33,415 nt of DNA from Burkholderiales bacterium. Lineage in GTDB: Bacteria > Pseudomonadota > Gammaproteobacteria > Burkholderiales > Burkholderiaceae_D. Location of the stretch: NCBI GenBank assembly GCA_026399895.1, contig JAPLQC010000069.1, positions 1 to 33,415 of the forward strand, in the 5' to 3' direction. How positions within the stretch are numbered: the stretch's first letter is position 1; every line of letters starts with the position of its first letter. Made by a program: the position numbers and the translations under genes. The notes below the pieces were generated by a model. The model made no database searches. It saw nothing but the letters and a program-made list of their open reading frames with translations, and was not told the DNA's origin. Below are positions 21,881 to 32,293 of this stretch, one piece after another.

Positions 21881-23236
21881 ATGAGTTTCCTGCATACGGT
21901 ATTGGCTTTCGCTGTCACGCTTGGCGTGTTGGTGACCTTCCACGAGCTGGGACATTACGTGGTGGCGCGCTGGTGCGGCGTGAAAGTCTTGCGTTTTTCG
22001 GTCGGTATGGGTCGTGTCATCTGGTCCAAGCGATTCGGTCGAGACCAGACCGAATGGGCCTTGTCGGTGTTGCCGCTGGGTGGTTACGTCAAGATGCTTG
22101 ATATACGCGACCATGAAGGTGAGATTGCTGCAGAAGACATGCCACGCGAATTCACCAGTCAGCCAGTTGGTAAGCGTATTGCAATCGTACTTGCCGGTCC
22201 TTTGGCGAATTTTTTACTCGCCATCGTGATTCTCGCCGGAGTCTACGTGCACGGTATGCCCGAGCCAGTGGCGCGTGTTGCAGTCGCTGAATCAAGTAGT
22301 GCGCAGCGTGCGGGCTTGCGGCACGGTGACTTGATCACTGAGGTGAATGGCGAGTCAGTACGTTCGTGGGCAGAATTCCGCTGGCAGCTGATACAGGCGG
22401 TGATGCGCGAACAATCCGTGCGCTTGACCGTGCAGCGTCTCAGTAATGAGCGCGGTAATTGGTTGAGCGAGGTGGTGCTGCCTGCGCAGGCGCTTCCCGA
22501 GCAAGACATTGATAGCGAGTTATTCGATCGCCTAGGTATGTCGCTGGCGCGTCCGCCGGCTTTGCTCGGTGAGATTGTGCCGGGCGGGCCAGCTGCTGCG
22601 GCCGGCTTACAAGCGGGTGATCAGATTCTGAAGGTCGACAACCAAGCAGTCATCGACGCCGTTGCTTTCATCGGTGCAGTGCAGGCGGCCCCGGGGCGTG
22701 CCGTCAGCGTTGAGGGTCTGCGCCGTGGTGAGCCGTTTTCAGTGTCGGTTACCCCGCGCGCTGAGCGCGATGGCGAGCGAACGGTCGGCCGGATTCAGGC
22801 GCAGGTTGATATGTCGGCCGCGATGGTGGTGGTGCAATCCGGGCCTGCCGAAGCGGTCTCCCGCGCCGTGCGCAAGACCTGGGATACGTCTGCGCTGACG
22901 GTACGTATGCTTGGCAAGATGTTAATCGGCGAGGCCTCGCTAAAAAATATCACCGGACCGATCACCATCGCCGACTATGCCGGGCAGACCGCGCGTATCG
23001 GCTGGATTAGTTTTTTGTCGTTCATCGCCTTCGTCAGTATCAGTCTTGGCGTGATGAACCTGCTCCCAATCCCCGTTTTGGATGGCGGGCATTTGCTGTA
23101 TTATGCGGTGGAACTTTTTTCTGGGCGGCCTGTCCCCGAGCGCGTCGCCGAAGTTGTGCAGCGCGCAGGATTAGGGGTGCTGATGGCCTTGATGGCTGTT
23201 GCAGTCTTCAACGATATCAACCGTCTCATCGGATAG
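21881..23236 (+). CDS. rseP: Site-2 zinc metalloprotease RseP
   Basis: RseP cuts membrane-spanning anti-sigma factor RseA (and signal peptide remnants) within the inner membrane, releasing sigma-E when outer-membrane folding fails. The 451-residue product has the zinc motif HELGH in the first membrane segment (H21, E22, H25), two tandem PDZ domains (about 118-200 and 215-305), and the third zinc ligand in LLPIPVLDGGH near 400. Its neighbours bamA and skp serve outer-membrane protein assembly, matching the stress it reports on. Start is the ATG at 21881. No sigma-E-type promoter was convincing nearby. Confidence 0.96.
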   Translation: MSFLHTVLAFAVTLGVLVTFHELGHYVVARWCGVKVLRFSVGMGRVIWSKRFGRDQTEWALSVLPLGGYVKMLDIRDHEGEIAAEDMPREFTSQPVGKRIAIVLAGPLANFLLAIVILAGVYVHGMPEPVARVAVAESSSAQRAGLRHGDLITEVNGESVRSWAEFRWQLIQAVMREQSVRLTVQRLSNERGNWLSEVVLPAQALPEQDIDSELFDRLGMSLARPPALLGEIVPGGPAAAAGLQAGDQILKVDNQAVIDAVAFIGAVQAAPGRAVSVEGLRRGEPFSVSVTPRAERDGERTVGRIQAQVDMSAAMVVVQSGPAEAVSRAVRKTWDTSALTVRMLGKMLIGEASLKNITGPITIADYAGQTARIGWISFLSFIAFVSISLGVMNLLPIPVLDGGHLLYYAVELFSGRPVPERVAEVVQRAGLGVLMALMAVAVFNDINRLIG

Positions 23237-23267
23237 ATGTGCGCCCGATACTAATAACGACTCCTCG

Positions 23268-25661
23268 ATGACATTCCGAACCGCTCGCAGAACGCCCTCA
23301 TTGATTCCAAAACTCATCGTTGCCGCTATTGCGTCAGCGTTTGCAGTGAATGCCGCAGCGATTGACCCGTTTACGGTGCGCGATATTCGTGTCGAGGGCA
23401 TACAGCGAACCGAAGCAGGCACGGTATTCAACTACCTTCCAGTACGGGTCGGTGAAGTCTTCAATGATGAAAAAGCAGCTGCGTCGATCAAGGCGCTGTA
23501 TGCTACCGGCTTTTTCAAAGATGTGCGCATCGAAGCCGAGGGTGATGTGTTAGTGGTATCGGTCGAAGAGCGACCCGCAATTGCCAGCGTCGATTTCTCT
23601 GGTACCAAAGAATTTGAAAAAGACAAACTGCGCAAGGCGCTAAAAGATCTCGGTCTCGGTGAGTCGCGCATTCTCGATAAATCCTTGGTTGATCGTGCGG
23701 AGCAAGAGCTCAAGCGTCAATACCTGTCGCGTGGCTTGTATGGGGTGAAGATCACCACCACCATCACACCGATTGAGCGTAACCGGGTAAATGTCACTTT
23801 CGCGGTAGACGAAGGTGAAGTGGCTCGTATTCGTCAGATCAAGATTATTGGTAATCAGGCGTTCAAAGAAGACGAGCTGCGTGACCAGCTGAAGATGACG
23901 ACGCCGGGTTTGTTTACCTGGTACTCCAAAGCTGATCAGTACTCGCGTCAGAAGCTGGCGGGCGATATCGAGGCCATCCGCTCGTTTTATTTGAATCGTG
24001 GCTATCTGGAAATGCAGATCGACTCGACGCAGGTGTCGATCTCGCCAGACAAAAAAGATATCTTTATCACGATCAATATCAACGAGGGCAAGAAATACAA
24101 GGTCACCAGCGTCAAGCTGGACGGTGAAATGCTGGGCCGTGAGCAGGAACTTTCCGCTTTGGTGTCCTTGAAGGCGGGTGATGCTTACTCCGGCGAGCGG
24201 ATGACCGAGAGCACCAAGAAAATCAGTGAGCGCATGGGCGTATTCGGCTATGCATTTGCTAACGTTAACGCAGTGCCTGATATTAATCGCGAGAAGGCCG
24301 AGGTGGCGTTCACGATCTTCATCGACCCTGGCAAGCGTATCTACGTTCGCAATATCAATATCGGTGGTAACGATCGCACCCGTGATGCGGTGATTCGCCG
24401 AGAATTCCGACAGCTGGAAAGTGCTTGGTATGACGGTGACAAGATACGACTGTCACGTGACCGTCTAGGCCGATTAGGTTTCTTCACCGACAACACGGTC
24501 GACACAGTTGAAGTACCAGGTGTGCCGGATCAGGTTGATCTGGATGTGAAAGTGACCGAGAAGCCTACCGGCGCCATTATGGTTGGTGCGGGTTTCTCCA
24601 GCGCTGAGAACCTAGTGCTGACAGGTTCGATTAACCAAGCCAACGCCTTTGGTTCAGGTAACAATATTGGTATCAACGTGAACACCAGCCGTGTGTTCAG
24701 GACCATCTCGCTCAGCCATACCAATCCTTATTTCACTGAGGATGGTGTGAGCAGAACAGTGGATGTGTTCTACCGTACCTCTCGGCCACCGATTTTCTTT
24801 ACCAACGTGAATTACCTGATCCTCACCCGTGGTGGGTCGGTCAATTTTGGTGTTCCGTTCACCGAGTTTGATCGTGTTTTCCTTGGGGTTGGCTACGAGG
24901 ATACGACGGTGACGGCGTACGATAACAGTCCTGAGCGGTATCGCCGTTTTGTAGCGGGGGACGCTTTCGACGCGAGTGCAGATCCTAAAATTGCCGCAAA
25001 TGCCACAGTGGCTGGAGTCGGGTCTTCTCAGACTTCTGCTATTCCTCTCACGGCCGCCTGGCAGCGAGATGAACGTGACAGTGCGCTGATTCCCACCAAA
25101 GGACGCTATCGGCGTGCCAGCCTGGAGCTCTCCGGTGCCGGCACCTCGCGCTATTACCGCTCAACTTACCAGGATCAATACTTCTGGCCTGTGGCGAGCA
25201 ACATCACGCTGGCGGTGAACGGTGAGGTGAACTACGGCGATGGTTTGGCCGGTGATGCCTATCCGATTTTCAAGAATTATTATGCCGGTGGTATCGGCTC
25301 GGTGCGCGGTTTTGCAGCCGGCACACTGAATGTTTCAGGCACGAGAGTGGCGAGTACGCTCTTCAGGCTGCCAATCGGTGGCTCAGCCCGCTTGATTGGT
25401 AACGCTGAGTTGCAGTTCCCTTTCCCCGGCAGCGGGGTAGACCGAAGTCTGCGCTGGTTCACCTTCCTAGATGCCGGTCAGGTTTGGAACCCCAGTGAGG
25501 GCGAGAACATCCGTCTTGGCGATTTGCGCTACAGCACCGGATTCGGCATTTCCTGGATTTCGCCGGTCGGCCCGCTCAAGCTATCGTTGGCTTATCCGAT
25601 CAATGCCAAGTCCGGGGATTATGTGCAGCGCTTCCAGTTCCAGCTCGGTACCGGCTTCTGA
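23268..25661 (+). CDS. bamA: Outer membrane protein assembly factor BamA
   Basis: BamA is the core barrel that inserts beta-barrel proteins into the outer membrane. The 797-residue product starts with a signal peptide (MTFRTARRTPSLIPKLIV then AAIASAFAVNAAA; predicted cut near residue 31). Five POTRA repeats span about 33-430 (from PFTVRDIRVEGIQRTEAG). A C-terminal barrel follows, with the conserved SVRGF loop motif near 679 and a final FQFQLGTGF, the aromatic-ended signal recognised by the machine itself. The ATG at 23268 is preferred over an upstream in-frame extension because the signal peptide begins there. No clear Shine-Dalgarno sequence is seen. Confidence 0.96.
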   Translation: MTFRTARRTPSLIPKLIVAAIASAFAVNAAAIDPFTVRDIRVEGIQRTEAGTVFNYLPVRVGEVFNDEKAAASIKALYATGFFKDVRIEAEGDVLVVSVEERPAIASVDFSGTKEFEKDKLRKALKDLGLGESRILDKSLVDRAEQELKRQYLSRGLYGVKITTTITPIERNRVNVTFAVDEGEVARIRQIKIIGNQAFKEDELRDQLKMTTPGLFTWYSKADQYSRQKLAGDIEAIRSFYLNRGYLEMQIDSTQVSISPDKKDIFITININEGKKYKVTSVKLDGEMLGREQELSALVSLKAGDAYSGERMTESTKKISERMGVFGYAFANVNAVPDINREKAEVAFTIFIDPGKRIYVRNINIGGNDRTRDAVIRREFRQLESAWYDGDKIRLSRDRLGRLGFFTDNTVDTVEVPGVPDQVDLDVKVTEKPTGAIMVGAGFSSAENLVLTGSINQANAFGSGNNIGINVNTSRVFRTISLSHTNPYFTEDGVSRTVDVFYRTSRPPIFFTNVNYLILTRGGSVNFGVPFTEFDRVFLGVGYEDTTVTAYDNSPERYRRFVAGDAFDASADPKIAANATVAGVGSSQTSAIPLTAAWQRDERDSALIPTKGRYRRASLELSGAGTSRYYRSTYQDQYFWPVASNITLAVNGEVNYGDGLAGDAYPIFKNYYAGGIGSVRGFAAGTLNVSGTRVASTLFRLPIGGSARLIGNAELQFPFPGSGVDRSLRWFTFLDAGQVWNPSEGENIRLGDLRYSTGFGISWISPVGPLKLSLAYPINAKSGDYVQRFQFQLGTGF

Positions 25662-25702
25662 GGCGTGGTGGCATAATCATGGTTTCCGCTATGGAGAATG
25701 AA

Positions 25703-26218
25703 GTGAGATCTGTGCTTAAAAAAGCAACTTTTTTAGTGTTCGGGCTTTCTGCTCTGTTGGTCGCGCCTTTGGCGAGTAGCGCGCAAGAGCTGAAAATCGG
25801 TTTCGTGAATACCGAGCGTATCTTCCGTGAAGCGACTCCAGCCAAGGCGGCCACTGCCAAGCTTGAGCAAGAGTTTTCGCGTCGCGACAAGGACCTGCAG
25901 GACCTCGCAGCGCGCGTGAAATCTGCGGCCGAGAAACTGGACAAAGACGCGCCGGTTTTGTCTGACGCTGAGCGGGTCAAGCGCCAACGTGAGCTGTCCG
26001 AAATGGACAAGGATTACCAGCGCCGTCAGCGCGAGTTTCGTGAAGACTTGAACCAGCGCCGCAATGAGGAACTGGCTGCAGTTCTGGAAAAAGCCAACAA
26101 GGTGATTCGGCAACTTGCCGAGGTCGAGAAGTACGACATTGTTTTCCAGGAAGCGGTTTACTACAGTCCGCGCATCGACATCACCGACAAAGTGTTGAAG
26201 TCACTCAACGCAAAATAA
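25703..26218 (+). CDS. skp: Periplasmic chaperone Skp (OmpH family)
   Basis: Skp is a trimeric periplasmic chaperone that carries unfolded outer-membrane proteins to BamA, encoded just upstream. The 171-residue form starts at a GTG at 25703 (MRSVLKKATFLVFGLSALL), chosen because GGAG lies 6 bases upstream and the signal peptide then has a normal basic start and cuts near SSAQ. ATG codons at 25679 and 25691 are in frame but would give atypical N-termini. The mature protein begins LKIGFVNTERIFREA and has the long charged coiled tentacle region (about 40-130), ending in a domain with YDIVFQEAVYYSPRIDIT. Confidence 0.9.
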   Translation: MRSVLKKATFLVFGLSALLVAPLASSAQELKIGFVNTERIFREATPAKAATAKLEQEFSRRDKDLQDLAARVKSAAEKLDKDAPVLSDAERVKRQRELSEMDKDYQRRQREFREDLNQRRNEELAAVLEKANKVIRQLAEVEKYDIVFQEAVYYSPRIDITDKVLKSLNAK

Positions 26219-26233
26219 GATAGGACCACCGCC

Positions 26234-27304
26234 ATGGGCACTCGACTAGGCGACTTGGTCGATAGCTTGGGCGGGGAGTTGATCGGCGATCCCGAGATCG
26301 ACATCACCGGGATCGCGCCATTGGACGCTGCGGGTCCGTCGCACATCACCTTTCTGTCCAACCCGAAGCTCCGCGCGCAGGCGGCAGATACCAACGCCGC
26401 CGCACTGATCTTGTCTCGGCAGGAACACTCGCAATTGGCGCGCTACCTTGGCGCGCGTGTGCTAACCGACAATCCGTATGCCTATTTCGCGCGTGCCGCG
26501 CAACATTTCGCGGCACTGGCGGCGGTAACGCCAGTTGCAGGGATTCATCCTCATGCCTGGGTGGATCCTGAAGCCACGGTAGCGGCGACGGCTAGCATTG
26601 GTCCTGGTGTCACGATAGAAGCAGGCGCACAGATTGGCGACCACTGCGTGATTGGTGCGGGCAGTCATATCGGTCGTCACGCTGTCATCGGCGCGCACAC
26701 GCTGCTGCATCCGCGGGTCAGTTTTTTGGCAGCTTGTCGCATTGGTGAGCGCGGCATCATCCAATCGGGTGCTGTCATCGGTGGTGATGGCTTTGGCTTC
26801 GCGAATGAGGGCGGCCACTGGATCAAGATACCCCAGATGGGTGGCGTACAAATTGGTAACGATGTCGAGATCGGTGCCAATACCACCATCGACCGTGGCG
26901 CGTTGGAAGACACCGTGATCGAAGATGGCGTGAAGCTGGATAACCAGATTCAAATCGCTCATAACTGCGTGATTGGCGCTCACACCGCCATGGCGGGTTG
27001 CGTTGGTGTGGCGGGTAGCGCGAAGATTGGTCGGCACTGTACCTTTGGTGGCGCAGCGATGGTGCTGGGTCACCTCACCATTGCAGACAATGTCCATGTG
27101 TCTTCCGGTAGTTTGGTATCGCGCTCGATTCTCGAGCCAGGGCATTACACGGGCTTTTACCCCTTGGCCAAGAATGCAGAGTGGGAAAAAACAGCAGCGG
27201 TGGTTCGACAGCTCGGTAGCATGCGCGAACGCGTGCGCGCCCTCGAGAAGCTGGTGAAGCAGTTCGGTATTGAACCGTATTCAGATAAAAAAAACGGCGA
27301 ATAA
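26234..27304 (+). CDS. lpxD: UDP-3-O-(3-hydroxyacyl)glucosamine N-acyltransferase LpxD
   Basis: LpxD adds the second 3-hydroxyacyl chain, from acyl-ACP, to the lipid A precursor. The 356-residue protein has the uridine-binding N-terminal domain ([20 protein letters not shown]). A long left-handed beta-helix of hexapeptide repeats (IG-x4 type, about 110-310) follows and includes catalytic H243 in [11 protein letters not shown]. The C-terminal helices end in [10 protein letters not shown]. The ATG at 26234 has AGGA 8 bases upstream. The adjacent fabZ, lpxA and lpxB are its standard partners. Confidence 0.97.
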   Translation: MGTRLGDLVDSLGGELIGDPEIDITGIAPLDAAGPSHITFLSNPKLRAQAADTNAAALILSRQEHSQLARYLGARVLTDNPYAYFARAAQHFAALAAVTPVAGIHPHAWVDPEATVAATASIGPGVTIEAGAQIGDHCVIGAGSHIGRHAVIGAHTLLHPRVSFLAACRIGERGIIQSGAVIGGDGFGFANEGGHWIKIPQMGGVQIGNDVEIGANTTIDRGALEDTVIEDGVKLDNQIQIAHNCVIGAHTAMAGCVGVAGSAKIGRHCTFGGAAMVLGHLTIADNVHVSSGSLVSRSILEPGHYTGFYPLAKNAEWEKTAAVVRQLGSMRERVRALEKLVKQFGIEPYSDKKNGE

Positions 27305-27356
27305 AGCTAACGCCGATGACAGTAATCCAATCAAGACGAGATTAGGCACAACCACA

Positions 27357-27827
27357 ATGAAAAGCCTCGATATCAATCAGATCAAGCAATACCTGCCACA
27401 CCGTTATCCGCTACTACTGGTCGATCGTGTACTCGACTGGGAAGCCGGCAAGCAGATCCGTGCGATCAAGAATGTCAGCGTCAATGAAGAGTTTTTCAAT
27501 GGCCACTTTCCGAATAAGCCGGTCATGCCTGGCGTGTTGATCATTGAGGCGCTGGCGCAAACAGCGGCCTTGCTGGCATTCCTGACCATGGGTCAAAAGC
27601 CCGACGATACTGCGGTGGTGTATTTTTTAGGTATCGATGGCGCGCGCTTTAAACGACCGGTCGAACCCGGTGATCAGCTGGTGATGGAGGTAGAGATTGT
27701 GCGGCACGCGCGTGGTATCTGGAAGTTTCAGGCCAAAGCCATGGTAGATCAGCAGCTCGCAGTCGAAGCTGAGCTGATGTGCACCATGCGAAGCATCAGC
27801 GAGCCGGAACCGGTAGCGTCTGCATGA
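27357..27827 (+). CDS. fabZ: 3-hydroxyacyl-ACP dehydratase FabZ
   Basis: FabZ dehydrates 3-hydroxyacyl-ACP in fatty-acid elongation and competes with LpxA and LpxD for their common substrate, which explains its place in the lipid A cluster. The 156-residue protein is a hot-dog fold enzyme with [13 protein letters not shown], catalytic H50 in [14 protein letters not shown], and E64 in IIEALAQ. The ATG at 27357 is chosen over an upstream ATG in the same frame (27270), which would add 29 residues unrelated to the family and overlap lpxD. It ends in ATGA shared with lpxA. Confidence 0.96.
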   Translation: MKSLDINQIKQYLPHRYPLLLVDRVLDWEAGKQIRAIKNVSVNEEFFNGHFPNKPVMPGVLIIEALAQTAALLAFLTMGQKPDDTAVVYFLGIDGARFKRPVEPGDQLVMEVEIVRHARGIWKFQAKAMVDQQLAVEAELMCTMRSISEPEPVASA

Positions 27828-28612
27828 CCATCATTCATCCCAGCGCACTGGTTGACCCAGCGGCTGAGCTCGACAATAGTGTCGAGGTTGGCGCGTACAG
27901 TGTTATTGGTCCGCAGGTAAAGATCGGCGCTCGCACCAAGATCGGTCCTCATGTAGTGATTGATGGTGACACCACCATCGGTTGCGATAATGTGTTTTAC
28001 CAGTTTTCGTCGATTGGCGCGGCACCACAAGATAAGAAGTACTCTGGAGAGCCAACTCGTTTGGTGATCGGTGATCGCAACACGATTCGTGAGTTTTGTA
28101 CCTTCAATCGCGGCACCGCACAAGATGCTGGCGTCACCCGCCTTGGCAACGACAACTGGATCATGGCCTATGTGCATCTGGCGCATGACTGCCAGATAGG
28201 TAACCACACGATTTTCGCGAACAATGCGCAGCTAGCGGGCCATGTGCAAGTGGGTGACTGGGTCATCTTAGGTGGTCACTCAGGCGTGCATCAGTTCTGC
28301 AAGATTGGCGCACACGCCATGCTGGGTATGTTTACTAGCCTGACGCAGGATGTGCCGCCGTTCGTGATCTTGAACGGTAACCCGGCAGCCGCGCACGGCG
28401 TGAATATTGAGGGCCTGCGTCGCCGCGGTTTTTCACGCGAAGAAATCGACGCCATCCGCAACGCTTACCGACTGATTTATAAATCTGGCCTCACCCTTGA
28501 CGAGGCCAAGGCGGCGCTCGCCAATGAAGAGCAAGCACAACCGGCGGTATCTGCGCACCTGAAAAGCATGCGCGAATTTCTGGAGAGCGTCACACGTGGC
28601 ATCGTCCGATGA
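27824..28612 (+). CDS. lpxA: UDP-N-acetylglucosamine acyltransferase LpxA
   Basis: LpxA catalyses the first lipid A step, 3-O-acylation of UDP-GlcNAc from 3-hydroxyacyl-ACP. The 262-residue product begins [17 protein letters not shown]. Its beta-helix of hexapeptide repeats contains catalytic H121 in [12 protein letters not shown], and a C-terminal helical part starts about 190 ([20 protein letters not shown]). The ATG overlaps the fabZ stop as ATGA. Its end overlaps the lpxB start by 17 bases. Confidence 0.97.
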   Translation: MTIIHPSALVDPAAELDNSVEVGAYSVIGPQVKIGARTKIGPHVVIDGDTTIGCDNVFYQFSSIGAAPQDKKYSGEPTRLVIGDRNTIREFCTFNRGTAQDAGVTRLGNDNWIMAYVHLAHDCQIGNHTIFANNAQLAGHVQVGDWVILGGHSGVHQFCKIGAHAMLGMFTSLTQDVPPFVILNGNPAAAHGVNIEGLRRRGFSREEIDAIRNAYRLIYKSGLTLDEAKAALANEEQAQPAVSAHLKSMREFLESVTRGIVR

Positions 28613-29759
28613 ACTGACGCTGGCGCTTGTCGCCGGCGAGGCCTCGGGCGATTTGCTCGCTAGTCGGATGCTGTCCGGCTTGCGACCAATGCTGCCAGAT
28701 GTTCGCTTGCATGGTATCGGCGGGCCTGCGATGGCCGAGTATGGGTTTGTGTCTGCCTACCCGATGGAAAAGTTGGCCGTCCGCGGGCTATTCGAGGTGC
28801 TGTCGCACTATCGCGATTTGAAGGCATTACGCGACGAGTTACGTGAGCGTTTGTTGATCGAGCGGCCAGCTGTATTTGTGGGTGTCGATGCACCCGACTT
28901 CAATCTCGATCTGGAGATACAGCTCAAGCAAGTGGGCATCCCCACGCTGCATTTTGTTAGCCCCTCGGTGTGGGCATGGCGCCGTGGCCGAATCAAAAAA
29001 ATCGCGCGTGCGGTTTCGCATATGTTGGTGATCTTTCCATTCGAGGAAGCGATCTACAACAAAGCCGGGATTCCCGTGACCTATGTCGGCCATCCATTGG
29101 CTGAAATGATACCGATGGACCCCGACCAAGATGCAGCGCGCGATGCCTTGGGTATTGCGCGTGATGCACGTGTGGTGACCATACTTCCTGGCAGCAGACT
29201 ATCCGAGCTGAAGTACAACACGCGAGCATTTCTTGAAACTGCGGCCATGCTGAGAAAGCGTGATCCGAAAGTACAGTTTCTGATGCCGATGGCAGGTGAC
29301 ACGCAGCGCGCCTTCATCGAGCAGCTAATGACACCTGATCTGAAATCGCTACCGCTACAAATCATGACTGGTGGTTCGCACGATGCGATTGCAGCCTGCG
29401 ACGCTGCGCTTGTTGCCAGTGGTACGGCAACGCTGGAAGTTGCTTTGTTCAAGAAGCCGATGGTGATCAGCTACCGAATGAATCCTGCGAGCTGGCAGGT
29501 ACTGCGCTTGATGGCCTATCAGCCCTGGGTAGGCCTGCCCAACATCATGGCGCGCGAGTTTTTGGTGCCGGAGTTATTGCAAGATAGGGCAACGCCAGCA
29601 GGCTTATCTTCGGCCTTGTGGGCGCAGCTATCGAATGATCAAAACCGTCAGCGTCTGCGCCGACGCTTTGTCGATCTGCACCATGATCTGATGCGCAACA
29701 CCGCCTCGCAAAGTGCGCATGCAGTGATGGAGCTGCTCTCGCAGCACGGTCGGCTCTGA
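28596..29759 (+). CDS. lpxB: Lipid A disaccharide synthase LpxB
   Basis: LpxB joins UDP-diacylglucosamine and lipid X into the lipid A disaccharide; it is a peripheral membrane glycosyltransferase (GT19). The 387-residue protein has [16 protein letters not shown] (about 11-26), [21 protein letters not shown], the [12 protein letters not shown] block, and LLPGSR-like [12 protein letters not shown] near 198. It also has the donor-binding stretch [22 protein letters not shown] (in part as [14 protein letters not shown]). The start is a GTG at 28596 with GGAGAG 8 bases upstream, inside the end of lpxA, so coupling is likely. Confidence 0.96.
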   Translation: MASSDELTLALVAGEASGDLLASRMLSGLRPMLPDVRLHGIGGPAMAEYGFVSAYPMEKLAVRGLFEVLSHYRDLKALRDELRERLLIERPAVFVGVDAPDFNLDLEIQLKQVGIPTLHFVSPSVWAWRRGRIKKIARAVSHMLVIFPFEEAIYNKAGIPVTYVGHPLAEMIPMDPDQDAARDALGIARDARVVTILPGSRLSELKYNTRAFLETAAMLRKRDPKVQFLMPMAGDTQRAFIEQLMTPDLKSLPLQIMTGGSHDAIAACDAALVASGTATLEVALFKKPMVISYRMNPASWQVLRLMAYQPWVGLPNIMAREFLVPELLQDRATPAGLSSALWAQLSNDQNRQRLRRRFVDLHHDLMRNTASQSAHAVMELLSQHGRL

Positions 29760-29767
29760 TTGCGCCT

Positions 29768-30373
29768 TTGAAAGCGGATACCTTGTTCGATTACGCCGGC
29801 GAGGTGATTTGCGGCGTCGACGAAGCCGGCAGAGGGCCGCTGGCTGGTCCGGTGTTTGCAGCTGCAGTGACTCTCGACCCCGCCAAACCAATCGCGGGTT
29901 TGCGCGACTCAAAAAAACTTAGCCCGACACGGCGCGACGAGCTTGCGCTGATTATCCAGCGCGACGCTTTGGCCTGGTCAATCGCGCAATGTTCTACCGC
30001 AGAGATCGATGCGCTGAACATTCTTCAAGCGACCATGCTGGCGATGCGGCGTGCCATCGAGGGGTTGTCGGTTGCGCCTACACTCGCCCTGATTGATGGT
30101 AATCGCTGCCCGGTCACGACAATTCGTACCGAAGCAATCGTCAAGGGCGATGACAAAGTGATCGAGATCTCGGCAGCCTCGATTCTAGCCAAGACGGCGC
30201 GTGATGCACTTCTGCTGGAGATGCATGCCCGCTACCCGCAGTACGCGTTTGATCAACACAAGGGTTACCCAACGGCGCTACATCTGGCGCGCTTAAGGGA
30301 GCACGGCGTCACACCCGAGCATCGTCGATCTTATGCACCAGTGCGTGAGTTGCTGAATGAGGCGACACCATGA
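29768..30373 (+). CDS. rnhB: Ribonuclease HII
   Basis: RNase HII removes single ribonucleotides and RNA stretches from RNA-DNA hybrids. The 201-residue protein has the first catalytic block [16 protein letters not shown] (D18, E19), the second Asp in [10 protein letters not shown] (about 110), and [10 protein letters not shown] followed by HKGYPTALH. All are typical of type 2 enzymes. The start appears to be a TTG at 29768, 8 bases after lpxB; no ATG or GTG is available upstream, and there is no clear ribosome binding site. A TTG at residue 5 is the only near alternative. It ends in an ATGA overlap with the methyltransferase gene. lpxB-rnhB is the standard order. Confidence 0.94.
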   Translation: MKADTLFDYAGEVICGVDEAGRGPLAGPVFAAAVTLDPAKPIAGLRDSKKLSPTRRDELALIIQRDALAWSIAQCSTAEIDALNILQATMLAMRRAIEGLSVAPTLALIDGNRCPVTTIRTEAIVKGDDKVIEISAASILAKTARDALLLEMHARYPQYAFDQHKGYPTALHLARLREHGVTPEHRRSYAPVRELLNEATP

Positions 30374-31236
30374 GCCTGCGTAGCATCCAATCGCGCGACA
30401 ACGCGCAGTACAAACAACTCAAACAATGGGCGAGTAGTGCTCAGGCACGGCGCAAGTCTGGCATGACCCTGCTTGATGGGGTTCATTTATGCGAGGCATG
30501 GCTACAGCATCGCGGTGTACCTGCTCTTTGTGTGGTGGCTGAATCAGCGCTCAGTCACCCGGAGGTAGCGGCCCTGGTTGCGCAGTGTGAGTCAAACACT
30601 AACTCAAACGCTAAATCAAACTCAAATACAAATACAAATTCAAACTCAAACGCCGGCGCCGCCGAATGTGTTCTGCTGCCGGACGTGTTATTCACACCGC
30701 TCGGTCAGGTTGAACATGGTGTGGGCATACTATTCGCGGTGAAGGTGCCTGATACCGCTAGCGGTGGTCATGCATCGCTTTCATTGCAAAGTGCGGCGTT
30801 ACTGCTCGACTCAGTCCAAGATCCGGGCAACCTCGGCACCATTTTGCGTACTGCGGCAGCAGCAGGCATTCAACAGATTTTTTGCGGTCCTGGCACGGCA
30901 GCGGTGTGGTCACCGAAGGTACTGCGCGCGGGCATGGGTGCGCATTTCGTATTGGAGATTACTGAAGATGTCGATCTGGTGCAGTTGATCCAGCAGGCTT
31001 CTGTGCCGGTATATGCGACCCAACCTGATGCACCAAAAACCATATACACGGCCGACCTGCGCGCACCATCGGCTTGGTTATTTGGCCACGAGGGGCAGGG
31101 CGTATCTGAGCAATTGCTCGCTCTAGCCACTGAAAGACTTGCTATACCGCAGAGCTCGCAAGTCGAGTCATTGAATGTGGCCGCCAGTGTGGCCATCTGT
31201 TTGTTTGAGCAGCGCCGACAACAGATAAATCAATAA
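30370..31236 (+). CDS. TrmH/SpoU-family RNA 2'-O-ribose methyltransferase
   Basis: SpoU-family enzymes use S-adenosylmethionine and a knotted C-terminal domain to methylate ribose 2'-OH in rRNA or tRNA. The 288-residue product has an N-terminal substrate-binding domain ([20 protein letters not shown] then [12 protein letters not shown]). The three catalytic motifs follow: [11 protein letters not shown] (N154-R160 region), [10 protein letters not shown] (about 236-245) and [16 protein letters not shown] (about 263-278). Between the two domains lies a 20-residue Ser/Thr-Asn dipeptide repeat (residues 75-94) not typical of the family. The exact RNA target is unknown, so no symbol is given. The ATG overlaps the rnhB stop. 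It converges on ppsR with a 7-base overlap. Confidence 0.92.
   Translation: MSLRSIQSRDNAQYKQLKQWASSAQARRKSGMTLLDGVHLCEAWLQHRGVPALCVVAESALSHPEVAALVAQCESNTNSNAKSNSNTNTNSNSNAGAAECVLLPDVLFTPLGQVEHGVGILFAVKVPDTASGGHASLSLQSAALLLDSVQDPGNLGTILRTAAAAGIQQIFCGPGTAAVWSPKVLRAGMGAHFVLEITEDVDLVQLIQQASVPVYATQPDAPKTIYTADLRAPSAWLFGHEGQGVSEQLLALATERLAIPQSSQVESLNVAASVAICLFEQRRQQINQ
30592..30651 (+). repeat. In-frame hexanucleotide tandem repeat encoding an Asn-rich linker
   Basis: Ten 6-base units, mostly TCAAAC, TCAAAT or ACAAAT with two variants (ACTAAC, GCTAAA), lie end to end in the methyltransferase gene. They encode alternating Ser/Thr and Asn. Because the unit is a multiple of three, slippage would add or remove dipeptides without shifting the frame. 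The tract is far more AT-rich than the surrounding gene. Confidence 0.85.
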
Positions 31237-32078
31237 GAGCGTTTACCTAATTTCAATTCGTGCAAAATCATCGTGGCAATTTCCTCGATCGATTTAACGG
31301 TTGTCGACACCCAGCGAATACCCTCACGTTGCATCATGCGCTCAGCCTCGTTCACCTCGTAGCGACAATTTTCTAGCGACGCGTACTTGCTACCCGGGCG
31401 GCGCTCATTGCGTACTTCAGATAAGCGATCAGGTGCAATCGACAGCCCGAACACTTTGCTGCGAAACGGTATCAACCCACTCGGCAGCATGCCACGCTCA
31501 AAGTCTTCTGGAATCAGCGGGTAGTTGGCCGCCTTGATGCCATATTGCATGGCCATGTAGAGCGAGGTCGGTGTTTTACCCGAGCGCGAAACGCCAACCA
31601 GAATTACGTCGGCCGATGACAGGTTTTTATGTGACTGCCCGTCATCATGGGCTAGTGAGAAATTAATAGCCTCGATACGGCTTTTATAGTCTTGCGAATC
31701 AGCGATATTGTGGCTACGACCAATCGTGTGGGTAGACGCAGTACCCAGCTCTTGCTCGAGTGGCTCGACAAAGGTTTGGATCAGGTCCATGTGCATGGCA
31801 TCTGCGCGTCGCACGATGGCCGAGAGCTCCGACTTCACGAGTGTAGAGAACACAATCGGACGTTTACCCTCGATTTTCAATGCATCGTCGATACGACGCA
31901 CCGCCTCATGCGCTTTGTCTTCGGTGTCGATAAATGGCAGCCGAATCTGACGGAAGCGCAGATCAAATTGCGTCAGTACCGAGTGCCCAAATGTTTCCGC
32001 AGTGATACCCGTGCCATCCGACACAAAGAAAACTGTTCGATCAAACCCGGCAGAACCGGGCGGAGTGTGGCTGTGCAT
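31230..32078 (-). CDS. ppsR: PEP synthase regulatory protein PpsR (DUF299)
   Basis: PpsR is a bifunctional kinase/pyrophosphorylase that inactivates PEP synthase by ADP-dependent phosphorylation of a Thr and reverses this with phosphate. The 282-residue form starts at an ATG (32078-32076, [24 protein letters not shown]; in part as [16 protein letters not shown]). It contains the P-loop-like [11 protein letters not shown] (162-172), then [14 protein letters not shown] and [12 protein letters not shown], all hallmarks of the family. A longer in-frame extension lacks family similarity. The divergent ppsA, 215 bases away, is its expected target. The ribosome binding site is weak. It converges on the methyltransferase gene with a 7-base overlap. 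Confidence 0.95.
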   Translation of the reverse strand: MHSHTPPGSAGFDRTVFFVSDGTGITAETFGHSVLTQFDLRFRQIRLPFIDTEDKAHEAVRRIDDALKIEGKRPIVFSTLVKSELSAIVRRADAMHMDLIQTFVEPLEQELGTASTHTIGRSHNIADSQDYKSRIEAINFSLAHDDGQSHKNLSSADVILVGVSRSGKTPTSLYMAMQYGIKAANYPLIPEDFERGMLPSGLIPFRSKVFGLSIAPDRLSEVRNERRPGSKYASLENCRYEVNEAERMMQREGIRWVSTTVKSIEEIATMILHELKLGKRSY

Positions 32079-32143
32079 GATAATTTCTAAAGAGTTAACG
32101 CAAAATTCGCCGTCCAGACTGATCAGGAGGCGGACTTGGCGGG

Positions 32144-32149
32144 TAAAAT
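32144..32149 (+). promoter_or_regulatory. Possible -10 box upstream of ppsA
   Basis: TAAAAT in the 215-base gap between ppsR and ppsA. The hexamer 18 bases upstream (TGATCA) matches the -35 consensus poorly, so this is tentative. The rest of the gap is GC-rich and shows no other clear site. ppsA has AGAGG 5 bases before its ATG. Confidence 0.25.
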
Positions 32150-32293
32150 GCGGCCTACCCCTTATTTTCCCACGCGGACTGTCCCCCGGACAATCAAACA
32201 CGGATCGAGTCATGCCAGCCCCCTTACGCCAGCACAGCACTCTCCACGCGTCCGCGTCGCGCGCACCGATTTCTTACCATCAAAGAGGTATTT

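Noticed and set aside
23110..23140. Possible sigma-E promoter before bamA, because GGAACTT occurs near the end of rseP.
   Set aside because: No matching -10 element (TCTGA-like) is found at the required 15-17 base spacing.
30592..30651. CRISPR-like repeat array.
   Set aside because: Units are 6 bases, directly adjacent without spacers, and in frame inside a clear gene.
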